Source: Candidatus Omnitrophota bacterium (GTDB lineage: Bacteria > Omnitrophota > Gorgyraeia > Gorgyraeales > Gorgyraeaceae). Taken from it: DNA of 11,371 nt. The stretch is from positions 1-11,371 of the forward strand of contig JAHIUV010000164.1 in assembly GCA_018817035.1 (NCBI GenBank), in the 5' to 3' direction. Below the pieces are notes generated by a model. It was given only the letters and a program-made list of their open reading frames with translations, searched no databases and had not been told where the DNA came from. Positions 1-7,155 of this stretch are shown here, one piece after another. The position numbers and the translations under genes are program-made. Positions within the stretch are counted from its first letter, which is position 1, and the number at the start of each line of letters is the position of its first letter.

Positions 1-590
1 CTAAGATAATCCGTTATGGCAGGCTTATTGACTTCTACAGATACGTCAGGATCCCGAAGGATTGCCTTGATCTCAGAGGCAAATATCAATGTCTGATTTT
101 TATAAGTATAAAAAAGCGGTTTTTTCCCTACCCTGTCGCGTGCCAACAGCAGACGCTCTCTTTTTCTGTCCCACAGCGCAAATGCAAAAGGCCCCCTTAA
201 GTCATTAAGGCAATCTACTCCTTTTTCTTCATATAAATGAATTATTACTTCTGTATCAGTATGCGATTTAAAAACATGCCCCTTTTTCTCTAAGCCCTCT
301 CTAAGTTCAGGAAAATTATATATCTCCCCATTCATAACCAACCATACAGACCCATCTTCATTGCTCATAGGCTGATGCCCCGCAGGCGACAGATCAATAA
401 TAGATAGCCTCCTGTGCCCCAATCCAACGCTAATACCAATATTGTTCGAGCGAGGCCGCAAAGCGGCTGAGTCGAGAACCCAGACCCCCTCATCATCCGG
501 CCCCCGATGCTCTAAAACCTCACACATCTTACGTATGAGGTTTTCATCTATAGTTTTATTCAAGCTGATTTTACCGCAGATTCCGCACAT
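1..590 (-). CDS. asnB: Asparagine synthase (glutamine-hydrolysing), N-terminal part; runs off the window
   Basis: About 196 residues are present, with no stop before the window edge. The family is usually about 600 residues, so nearly all of the synthetase domain lies outside. The start reads Met-Cys-Gly-Ile-Cys-Gly, so Cys2 becomes the N-terminal nucleophile of a class II glutamine amidotransferase after Met removal. Conserved glutaminase motifs follow: HRGPDDEG (28-35), GLGHRRLSIIDLS (56-68), and an NGEIYNF block. The domain releases ammonia from glutamine; the missing synthetase domain would adenylate a carboxylate and amidate it. In glycan loci such genes may make asparagine or amidate a sugar acid or other cell-surface carboxylate, and the fragment cannot decide which. 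The ATG at 588-590 lies one base after the stop of the preceding GT39 gene, which implies translational coupling. Residues 38-49 are encoded by a GC-rich palindrome and look inserted. The frame is otherwise intact. Confidence 0.93.
   Translation of the reverse strand, partial: MCGICGKISLNKTIDENLIRKMCEVLEHRGPDDEGVWVLDSAALRPRSNNIGISVGLGHRRLSIIDLSPAGHQPMSNEDGSVWLVMNGEIYNFPELREGLEKKGHVFKSHTDTEVIIHLYEEKGVDCLNDLRGPFAFALWDRKRERLLLARDRVGKKPLFYTYKNQTLIFASEIKAILRDPDVSVEVNKPAITDYL
444..479. repeat. 36-bp GC-rich imperfect palindrome inserted in frame in asnB
   Basis: The element begins GTTC and ends GAAC. Its core is GCCGC-AAA-GCGGC, a 5-bp stem with a three-base loop that can extend by one G-T pair. 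Outer arms (TTCGA against TCGAG) pair across a tandem G-A mismatch and a bulge. GC content is 23 of 36 (64%) in otherwise AT-rich DNA. It is exactly 12 codons long, is read through in the asnB frame as residues V38 to N49, and falls between the conserved HRGPDDEG and GLGHRR motifs, where family members normally have only a short loop. I found no second copy in the window. It resembles in principle the protein-embedded palindromic elements described in Rickettsia, but no family assignment can be made here. Confidence 0.7.
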
Positions 591-591
591 A

Positions 592-2037
592 TTAATCTCT
601 TCTTTCTGCAATCATAACAATACCCTTTCCCTTAGCATAAAATAATCCATATCTATGCCATAACTCCCTAAGACCTAAAGCAGAGAGGATAAAAAATAAC
701 GGCATGACCGGAATGCGATAGCGTATCATTGACGCAAAAATAGTATGGCAAATAACAAAATAACTAAAGAACGTTGTAATTAAAAGCGCTGGCATATTTT
801 TTTTACTCACGGCTATGTAAATACCTAAAAGAAAAAAAGGAATCATTGCTCCATAGAAAATGATTTTATTTATCTTACACAATAAAAAAGGAATGCGTGA
901 TCCAAAAAGAACTACATTGTCTACCTTGCCCCTAAGCCTATCGGCAGGATAGTCTATCCGCCATATGTTCCAAAATGTCCTGGGAAGAGTTTTGAAAAAT
1001 TGTATTGGGTTTTTTGAGATAAACTGAAATGCTGATCGTCCATAAGATTGATCCTGAAGATATTCAGCAAGAAGAGGCGGCGTAGAAGCTGGAATATTAA
1101 TTTTCAGATTAGGCAATAAAGAGTCGCGGAATCCTGGATAATTTTCAGTAATAAAACCTGGGTCGCTATTATAGCTCATAAAATTTACATTATATGGATT
1201 ATACGTCAAAAGAAGGTGGTAACCGCCAACCGTAGGCGTTAATAATAATCGTCCTGTAAGTCTATAATTCCTGATCGCTAAAGGCGCTAAAATAAAAATT
1301 AAGCCTAATATTAAGGCAAATGAACCCGTGATAAACATTTTCATTTTTCCTTGTCGATGAAATCTGGAAAACGCCCACAATAAATACAGTGGGATAATAG
1401 GTAAAATAATCGGCCTTACAAGAAAAGCCGCGCCCGCGGATAAACCTGTACAAAATCCCATAATAACAGATGGCTTTGCGAACCATCGAATAAGAGCATA
1501 GAAAAATAGGAGCATTAAAAACAGTAACAACATCTCAGATAATAATATAATTGAATTATACCAAAAAGGATAATAGAATACTCCTAAGATATAGGCAATC
1601 ATAGCCGTCTTCCATGAGCCAACTTGCCGTCCGATAGCATAAATAAGCAGTGTCGAGAAAGCGCTTAGTATTGCTTGGATATATAAGACAGGCACTAAAT
1701 GATAACCGATTATACGAAAAATAAAAGCTAGGAATAATGGATAGCCCATTGCCTTTCTTGCAGTTGGCTTTATTGGATAGGCAGGCTTAACATGGTCAGG
1801 ATCTTTAAAAAAATCCTCTATAATAGGGATATAATCATCCGAGTAACCATCCCCTTGCGCCAGGCTCACTGCCGAAGCAACAAATGAACCCATATCGCCT
1901 TTAAGTCGATTGTAAGGATTATATCTATCATCTCTTACGGAAACCGCGACCACGGAAATGCGTATTAAAAGACCAATAAAAAATAAAAGTAAGACAATAA
2001 CTCGTATTTTAAACTTATCTTTATTCATCTTGTCCAT
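592..2037 (-). CDS. GT39-family (PMT/ArnT-like) membrane glycosyltransferase
   Basis: This 481-residue integral membrane protein has the layout of the PMT_2/GT39 family, whose members move a sugar from a polyprenyl-phosphate donor to a lipid, glycan or protein on the outer face of the inner membrane. A first membrane span (about residues 11-34) is followed by a periplasmic loop with Gly-Asp-Met (D48), the expected position of the catalytic acid. Next come a GDGYSDD-like segment and a GYPLFLA segment that starts a run of hydrophobic spans. The last spans end near RYRIPVMPLFFILSALG. Eight or more spans are likely. The start at 2037 gives MDKMNKDK; an in-frame ATG three codons later (2028) is an equally good start. 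The gene lies 13 bases after another GT39 gene and one base before asnB. Donor and acceptor are unknown. Confidence 0.82.
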   Translation of the reverse strand: MDKMNKDKFKIRVIVLLLFFIGLLIRISVVAVSVRDDRYNPYNRLKGDMGSFVASAVSLAQGDGYSDDYIPIIEDFFKDPDHVKPAYPIKPTARKAMGYPLFLAFIFRIIGYHLVPVLYIQAILSAFSTLLIYAIGRQVGSWKTAMIAYILGVFYYPFWYNSIILLSEMLLLFLMLLFFYALIRWFAKPSVIMGFCTGLSAGAAFLVRPIILPIIPLYLLWAFSRFHRQGKMKMFITGSFALILGLIFILAPLAIRNYRLTGRLLLTPTVGGYHLLLTYNPYNVNFMSYNSDPGFITENYPGFRDSLLPNLKINIPASTPPLLAEYLQDQSYGRSAFQFISKNPIQFFKTLPRTFWNIWRIDYPADRLRGKVDNVVLFGSRIPFLLCKINKIIFYGAMIPFFLLGIYIAVSKKNMPALLITTFFSYFVICHTIFASMIRYRIPVMPLFFILSALGLRELWHRYGLFYAKGKGIVMIAERRD

Positions 2038-2050
2038 TTATTTGCTCAAT

Positions 2051-3274
2051 TCATTTACGCGATAGGTAGTATTTTCCTATTGAAAAAATTCCATTTGCGC
2101 TAAAAATAAGTATTATAGGCTCAATCGCCCATCTATGCCTTCCTTCTACATAAAAAAGACTTTGGGCTAGCGAAATAGCTAATAACATGAGTAGCAAAAG
2201 ACAAACACCTTGTAATACCCGTGGATCATGAATACAAAAAGCTTTATATAGGCCTATGCCCCCCAACATAATAATTATAGTGTAATAGATTTTATAGATG
2301 CTTAACCAGCTTTTAAGGTACAAAATGCCGCTTTGGGGCGAAAACCACCAGTAGTGGTAAAACTTTTTAACAAATAACTTTATGGCTTGGTCTGGATTTT
2401 TTTTGATAAAACCAAAGGCTTCTTTCATAAATACATCTCTCTGTACCAGTTCAGACTTTCCATATATTTTTTCAGCTAGATCTTTCGGCATAGTTTCCGT
2501 TACGGTCTTTCCGGAAACTAAATATGATGAGCCGGAGGCTTCGATATTATTTCCCCGCCATAATAATTCTCCTGTGGCGGTAGTAAAAATTATCTGCTTA
2601 TGAATCGAGTAATTTCTGACGATCCAGGGGGCGATGATCAGAGCAGTTGAGATTAACAAAGCACAGCTAAAAATAAGCAATTTCTTTTTATTAACGTTTT
2701 GTGATAATGCCAGGTATGCTATTCCAAAAGGCAAAAATAACCCCACAGTAGACCTTGTAAGCATAGTTAAGCCAATTATAGCGCCTGACAAAAATGCTTT
2801 CCATAAAGATAACTTTGTGCAAGCTTTTAAAAATACCAGAACTACTAATAATATTAAAAACGAATCTAAGAGTAAAGGATGTATTTTCCATATCGTGTAA
2901 ATCATTAACCCTGGATGAAAAGTCGTAAGAAACGCTGCTAATAAACCTACCTTCCTATTAAAAACATTTTTTCCTATTATGTAGATTGCTAATACTACAA
3001 GGCAGGATAAAATTATTTGAAATAACTGGACTGCTAAATAACTATGGTTAGTTAAGGCATAGATACCTGCGCATATAAAAGGATATAACGGCGGTACTGA
3101 CGAATAATGAGTTGCGCCTAAACGCTCCATCTGGTAACCATGGCCTTCAAGTATATTATTAGCGATAGTTTCGTATTCCCATGTCTCAGGACTGCTTGAA
3201 GGCAAAATAAGAAGCATTGCTATTTTTATTATCAAACCTGAAATAATAATGCCTAGAAGGACTTTATTTCTCAT
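2051..3274 (-). CDS. GT39-family (PMT/ArnT-like) membrane glycosyltransferase, second tandem copy
   Basis: This 407-residue polytopic membrane protein shares the architecture of the GT39 gene next to it. The N-terminal span (about residues 5-25) leads into a loop with TWEYETIANNILEGHGY (31-47). The acidic residue near position 33 or 35 fits the Asp/Glu that GT39 enzymes use as catalytic base, and the G-H-G-Y end is typical. A VPPLYPF segment starts the next span, and at least seven more hydrophobic stretches follow. The C-terminus carries EGRHRWAIEPIILIFSA, matching the conserved Arg-rich block before the last span. It probably transfers a polyprenyl-phosphate-linked sugar on the periplasmic side. 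The ATG at 3274 follows the methyltransferase stop by 12 bases. The two GT39 proteins differ clearly in sequence and length, so they are diverged paralogues or separate acquisitions and not a recent duplication. Confidence 0.8.
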   Translation of the reverse strand: MRNKVLLGIIISGLIIKIAMLLILPSSSPETWEYETIANNILEGHGYQMERLGATHYSSVPPLYPFICAGIYALTNHSYLAVQLFQIILSCLVVLAIYIIGKNVFNRKVGLLAAFLTTFHPGLMIYTIWKIHPLLLDSFLILLVVLVFLKACTKLSLWKAFLSGAIIGLTMLTRSTVGLFLPFGIAYLALSQNVNKKKLLIFSCALLISTALIIAPWIVRNYSIHKQIIFTTATGELLWRGNNIEASGSSYLVSGKTVTETMPKDLAEKIYGKSELVQRDVFMKEAFGFIKKNPDQAIKLFVKKFYHYWWFSPQSGILYLKSWLSIYKIYYTIIIMLGGIGLYKAFCIHDPRVLQGVCLLLLMLLAISLAQSLFYVEGRHRWAIEPIILIFSANGIFSIGKYYLSRK

Positions 3275-3286
3275 TTTCTCAATCCA

Positions 3287-4195
3287 TTAATGCTTCCCGA
3301 TGTATATTAAACGCTTTTTAAGAAACAACCATAGCCGGAAACGATCTATTATTTCAGGACGCCATCTTCGCGTCAGAAAAAATAAATAATCAACAAATGC
3401 CTGCAGTTTGTTTCGTTTTTCGGATGTTATTTTCCCGGAAAATATATTTTGATAAGCCCTCTGGATGGGGATTTTGGTTTCGCTATTTTGATAATCACGC
3501 TTCTTGCGGCAAAAAAAAGCAATTTCTTCAATGCTTTTTGACGTTAACATAACCACATCGGATATCTTGTCTTTTTTGAACTTATAAATCTTGCTTTTAG
3601 CCTCATAATTAAATGGCGATATTTGCGTCAAGTAGCACGAAAAGTCGTCATAGCCATTGGCGTCAAAGAAATCATGATATAAAGTAGGCGAAATCTGGTA
3701 AAACCCGTGATTAATCGCGTTGGTCGCGGGATTAATCAGGATAATCTGCCCCCCGGGTTTGCAGCATTTATGAATATTGTCCAATGCCTGGGGCAGGTTA
3801 AAAACATGTTCAAGCGTTCCGACATCAAAAATAGTGTCAAAACGGTTGTAATATTTTTTATCACAGGGGCTGTTGAGATCCATAAGAATATCAGCGCCTT
3901 CGTGACCGGATATATCTGTAACATAAACATTGTCAGCGCCCAGCAGCTTAAAAACAGTCTGGCAATTAGTGTACATGCTATGCAACGAGTCCTTCCAAGC
4001 AGGAATCTTATTGGCAGTATCAAAATCTTCAGGAAGGCTTCGCATATTCAAACCTTTTCTCATAAATAAACGCGATACTTCATTCAGCGTAGAATATACA
4101 GCCTGCTGTCCAAGCACAAGCACGTCGCCGGTAATAGAATATCTTTTGCGACACTCTTCTGCCAATATAAATAAATGAGGCCTAAGTATTCCCAT
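3287..4195 (-). CDS. Class I SAM-dependent methyltransferase-like protein of a glycan-cluster family
   Basis: The 302-residue soluble protein has a methyltransferase core with unusual edges. A hydrophobic strand DVLVLGQQAVYST (24-36) replaces the usual glycine-rich SAM motif I at the N-terminus. The later half of the fold is clear: DTIFDVGTLEHVFNLPQAL (about 119-137), then KPGGQIILINP and a GFYQISPTLYHDFF block of the type seen in SAM methyltransferases of sugar clusters. A basic C-terminal region of about 90 residues follows. The ATG at 4195 is preceded by GGGAG (4205-4209) at nine bases, a good ribosome site, and follows the GT2 gene after 23 bases, the longest gap in the window. It may methylate a sugar hydroxyl or the growing glycan, but substrate and even activity are unproven. 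Confidence 0.65.
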   Translation of the reverse strand: MGILRPHLFILAEECRKRYSITGDVLVLGQQAVYSTLNEVSRLFMRKGLNMRSLPEDFDTANKIPAWKDSLHSMYTNCQTVFKLLGADNVYVTDISGHEGADILMDLNSPCDKKYYNRFDTIFDVGTLEHVFNLPQALDNIHKCCKPGGQIILINPATNAINHGFYQISPTLYHDFFDANGYDDFSCYLTQISPFNYEAKSKIYKFKKDKISDVVMLTSKSIEEIAFFCRKKRDYQNSETKIPIQRAYQNIFSGKITSEKRNKLQAFVDYLFFLTRRWRPEIIDRFRLWLFLKKRLIYIGKH

Positions 4196-4218
4196 CTTTT
4201 CATTCTCCCTTTAAAAGT

Positions 4219-4911
4219 TTATTTAGAAAATTTTACTTTAAGAATAGCCATAATAGCGGGTATCATGTCTGTGGCTTTAATTGTTTTGCCTTCTTTGTGT
4301 GTACGAGGCTTATACCAAACAGGGACTTCTCCTATTTTATATCTTCGCTTGCAAAGATTACTTACAAGCTCAAATTCAAACGCCGGGTTATAGCTCTCAA
4401 AATCAATATCTTTCAGAATGCTTGTTTTTATCAGCTTTGTAGCTATTATATCCGTAAATTTTCTTTTATAAAGAAGATTTACAAGAAATGTGGCTATTAT
4501 CGAACCTAGCCAATACGGCCTTTCTTTTATAAGCTTCCATCTTGAAACATTTTTTCTCTCCATTAACCTGGAGCCAAACACGGCGTCTAAATCTTCTTTT
4601 TCTAACTTATCTATCATTTTATAGACATCTGCCATTCTATATTCCAAGTCAGCGCAAGGGCTGTAATAATAATCTCCCTGAGCAAGCTTAATGCTTTCCT
4701 GAAGAGAATAACCGACTCCGAAATTTTTCTTATTAACAACTATTTTTATTGTTTTATCTTTTATGCTTTTGAGAATTTCCTGCGTGCCGTCATTCGAGCA
4801 ATTATCTATCACTATTATCTCTTTAGCCACATTTAAAGACATCGCCTCTTCTATGGCTTTTAAAATAGTAGATTTTTCGTTATAGCAAATAATGATCATG
4901 CTAAGTTTCAT
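4219..4911 (-). CDS. Family 2 glycosyltransferase, dolichyl-phosphate-mannose-synthase-like
   Basis: The 230-residue cytoplasmic protein has a GT-A fold of family GT2. It begins MKLSMIIICYNE, the first strand with the nucleotide-binding turn, then IVIDNCSNDGTQEIL, which matches the family's D-x-S-x-D-G-T motif, then NFGVGYSLQESIKLAQGDYY. The C-terminal half (GSRLM, then an EFELVSNLCKRRYKIGEVPVWY-like stretch and PRTHKEGK) resembles DPM1-like enzymes that load a sugar from a nucleotide onto polyprenyl phosphate. The usual Asp-Ala-Asp metal motif reads Cys-Ala-Asp in SPCADLEY, so one metal ligand is missing. No C-terminal membrane anchor is visible. The ATG at 4909-4911 overlaps the rfbH stop as ATGA and is preferred over an upstream in-frame TTG at 4926. 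It could make the lipid-linked donor for the two GT39 enzymes downstream. Donor and acceptor are unknown. Confidence 0.85.
   Translation of the reverse strand: MKLSMIIICYNEKSTILKAIEEAMSLNVAKEIIVIDNCSNDGTQEILKSIKDKTIKIVVNKKNFGVGYSLQESIKLAQGDYYYSPCADLEYRMADVYKMIDKLEKEDLDAVFGSRLMERKNVSRWKLIKERPYWLGSIIATFLVNLLYKRKFTDIIATKLIKTSILKDIDFESYNPAFEFELVSNLCKRRYKIGEVPVWYKPRTHKEGKTIKATDMIPAIMAILKVKFSK
4908..4911 (-). promoter_or_regulatory. ATGA stop-start overlap coupling rfbH to the GT2 gene
   Basis: On the minus strand the GT2 start codon (4911-4909) and the rfbH stop TGA (4910-4908) share two bases. A GGACAGG stretch just upstream can serve as ribosome site. The overlap argues for ATG 4911 as the real start and for coupled translation. 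Confidence 0.7.
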
Positions 4912-6224
4912 AACCTGTCCTTGCAAAAATTGTTTATTGTTTTCTTTATATACGCGAGCATCTCCGATGTAAGCCCTGGATAGACTCCTATCCAGAAAAG
5001 ATTATTCATTACAAGATCCGTATTCTTAAGACTCCCCGCTATTCTGCATTTCATATCCTTATAAGCAGGTTGTTTCGTGAGATTGCCCCCGAAAAGCATT
5101 CTCGTGGCGATCTTGTTATCTTCCAGATAGTTTACGATATCCGCTCTCTTGAACGAGGCCGTATCTTTTACTAAAACAGGAAGACCAAACCAACTCGAGT
5201 CAGAATACTTCTCTGCCTTTGGCAGTATAAAATAGTTCTCATATTTTTTAAAAACCGAATAAAGAAATTTAAAGTTTTTCTTCCTCGCTTCAATAAACCC
5301 TGGTAATTTCTCTAACTGCGCGCATCCTATAGCCGCCTGCATATCGGTAACTTTAAGATTATAGCCTATATGAGAATAAACGTATTTATGGTCATAACCA
5401 TACGGCAAATCGTCAAATTTCTGCGTAAACCTTTTATGGCACGTATCATCACGGCCTGTCTCACACCAGCAGTCTCTTCCCCAGTCGCGAAAAGACATGA
5501 TTATCCTTCGCAGTAACGGATCGTTTGTTAAAACAGCTCCACCCTCTCCCATGGTCAAATGATGCGGCGGATAAAAACTAGACGTGGAAATATCCCCGAA
5601 AGTTCCGGTATGTTGTCCTTTATATTCCGACCCGAGAGAATCACAGTTATCCTCTATCCACCAGAGGTTGTGCTTTTTGGCTATTTTGCCTATTTTATTT
5701 ATATTTACGGGATTTCCCAGTGTATGGGCAGTAAAAATAGCTTTTGTTTTTTTGGTAATTGCCTTTTCTATGTTTTCTGCCTTTATATTATATGTCCCAA
5801 GTTCCACGTCTATAAAAACAGGCACTAGATTATTCTGAATAATAGGATTAAGCGTTGTAGGAAACCCACAGGCAGTGGTAATTACTTCATCTCCGGGTTT
5901 TAATCGTCTTTCTTTTAATAAGGGCGAAGTCAGGGCTGTTACTGCCAGGAGGTTCGCCGAAGAGCCTGAATTAACAAGAAGGCAATATTTTATATCTAAA
6001 AATTTGGAAAATTTCTTTTCAAATTCATCTGCATACCGACCCGCTGTCAGCCAAAAATCGAGAGAAGAATCTACAAGATTTATCATCTCTTTTTCATCAT
6101 ATACCCTTCCGGCATAACTTATACGTGTTTTGCCGGGAATAAAAGATTTATTGCCTGACTGAAACTTATAGAATTCTATTATTTTCTTATGAATTCCTTT
6201 CCTTAATTGCTTTTCATTTTTCAT
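4908..6224 (-). CDS. rfbH: CDP-4-keto-6-deoxy-D-glucose 3-dehydrase (E1), PLP and [2Fe-2S] enzyme
   Basis: The 438-residue protein matches the family length of about 437 (RfbH, DdhC, AscC). It removes the C3 hydroxyl of CDP-4-keto-6-deoxyglucose through a PMP-bound intermediate, with electrons supplied through an iron-sulfur cluster and a separate reductase. The fold is that of aspartate aminotransferases. The PLP lysine position is occupied by His221 in SFYPPHHLTMGEGG, the hallmark of this dehydrase. The cluster ligands match the family pattern exactly: Cys194 in DNCDSLG, then 57 residues to Cys252, one residue to Cys254, and seven to Cys262 (C-X57-C-X-C-X7-C). The ATG at 6224 lies one base after the transketolase C-subunit stop and gives the family length; an in-frame ATG at 6257 would overlap that gene by 32 bases. 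No RfbI/AscD-type reductase is in the window. Confidence 0.95.
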   Translation of the reverse strand: MKNEKQLRKGIHKKIIEFYKFQSGNKSFIPGKTRISYAGRVYDEKEMINLVDSSLDFWLTAGRYADEFEKKFSKFLDIKYCLLVNSGSSANLLAVTALTSPLLKERRLKPGDEVITTACGFPTTLNPIIQNNLVPVFIDVELGTYNIKAENIEKAITKKTKAIFTAHTLGNPVNINKIGKIAKKHNLWWIEDNCDSLGSEYKGQHTGTFGDISTSSFYPPHHLTMGEGGAVLTNDPLLRRIIMSFRDWGRDCWCETGRDDTCHKRFTQKFDDLPYGYDHKYVYSHIGYNLKVTDMQAAIGCAQLEKLPGFIEARKKNFKFLYSVFKKYENYFILPKAEKYSDSSWFGLPVLVKDTASFKRADIVNYLEDNKIATRMLFGGNLTKQPAYKDMKCRIAGSLKNTDLVMNNLFWIGVYPGLTSEMLAYIKKTINNFCKDRL

Positions 6225-6225
6225 C

Positions 6226-7152
6226 TTATCTGCCCCGCAATACTTTAAGAATATCACTAGCCATCTTCATGGCGGATAACCCGCTTTTTTTTAATAAATA
6301 ATTACGGTCTCCGAAAGATTTCGGATACGCATCCGGTAGGCCGAATATTTTAAATAACGCTTTATTTTTTGATTGTGCCAGCACTTCAGCTATTGCGCTC
6401 CCTAATCCACCTATAATGCTATGTTCTTCTACGCTGAATATCGCTTTTGTCTCTTTGCTGGCTTTGAGAATAATATTTTTATCTATAGGTTTTATGGTAT
6501 GCATGTTGATTAACCTGGTCTTAATATTGTTATTTTTTAGCAGGTAGTCCGCGCATTCTTTAGCGTCATATAATATAGCGCCGCTGGCTATGATTGTAAT
6601 ATCGTCCCCATTTTTTATAAGACTGGCCTTCCCTACGGAAAATCTTTGTTTACTTTTACAATCCAAAATACCATGGCTTTTACCAAGCCTTATATATACA
6701 GGGCCTTTGCGTAACATTGCCGCCCTAAACGCATTTCTCGTATCTTCAGGGGTAGCAGGACAGATAACTGTCATATTAGGCAAAGACCTCATTATGCTTA
6801 TATCTTCTATGGCATGATGTGTTGAACCGGCTATTCCATAATGCAGGCCTGCCCCCATACCTACTATTTTCACGTTAAGATCCTGCATACACAGATCGTT
6901 TCTTATCTGTTCAAAGCACCGCATGGTAGCAAATGGTATTATAGAATATACAAAAACTGTCTTTCCTGACAACGCCAATCCCGCGGCGACACCTATCATG
7001 TTTTGTTCTGCTACACCGACATCAAAAAATCTTTTAGGGAACTGCTTTTTAAAACCTTCAAATACGGAGAAACCGAGATCTCCGGTTAAAAGGAATAAAT
7101 TCTTGTTATTTTTAGCCAGATCTATTATTGTATCAACAAAAGACTGCCTCAT
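6226..7152 (-). CDS. Transketolase-like C-terminal subunit (pyrimidine-binding plus C domain)
   Basis: This 308-residue subunit carries the pyrimidine (PYR) domain and the C-terminal domain of a ThDP enzyme. FFDVGVAEQNMIGVAAGLAL (42-61) holds Glu49, the conserved glutamate that activates the cofactor's aminopyrimidine ring. GSTHHAIEDI (109-118) supplies active-site histidines typical of transketolases and DXP synthases. FSVEEHSIIGGLGSAIAEVLA marks the C domain. It must pair with the adjoining N-terminal subunit to form the ThDP site, and the two together move a two-carbon ketol unit. A GGAG at 7159-7162, inside the last codons of the N-subunit gene, sits six bases before the ATG at 7152, so the two chains are translationally coupled and probably made in equal amount. 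Position between RfbG and RfbH suggests a sugar-modifying role and not the pentose phosphate pathway. DXP-synthase-like function is unlikely given the split and context. Confidence 0.9.
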   Translation of the reverse strand: MRQSFVDTIIDLAKNNKNLFLLTGDLGFSVFEGFKKQFPKRFFDVGVAEQNMIGVAAGLALSGKTVFVYSIIPFATMRCFEQIRNDLCMQDLNVKIVGMGAGLHYGIAGSTHHAIEDISIMRSLPNMTVICPATPEDTRNAFRAAMLRKGPVYIRLGKSHGILDCKSKQRFSVGKASLIKNGDDITIIASGAILYDAKECADYLLKNNNIKTRLINMHTIKPIDKNIILKASKETKAIFSVEEHSIIGGLGSAIAEVLAQSKNKALFKIFGLPDAYPKSFGDRNYLLKKSGLSAMKMASDILKVLRGR

Positions 7153-7155
7153 CTT

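Noticed and set aside
1..590. Possible frameshift or pseudogene in asnB
   Set aside because: Translating the minus strand base by base gives one unbroken frame to the window edge. The only anomaly is the 36-base in-frame element.
442..645. Plus-strand open frame starting in the palindrome opposite asnB
   Set aside because: It starts at TTG, lies antisense across the conserved asnB start and the GT39 end, and its product has no recognisable motif. It is a shadow of real genes.
4196..4218. Internal promoter or terminator in the longest gap
   Set aside because: The 23 bases hold a ribosome site (GGGAG) and no hairpin or clear -35/-10 pair.
6225..6257. Longer rfbH start at 6257 overlapping the transketolase C-subunit gene
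   Set aside because: The extra 11 residues have no family counterpart, and ATG 6224 gives the usual length with one-base spacing after the upstream stop.
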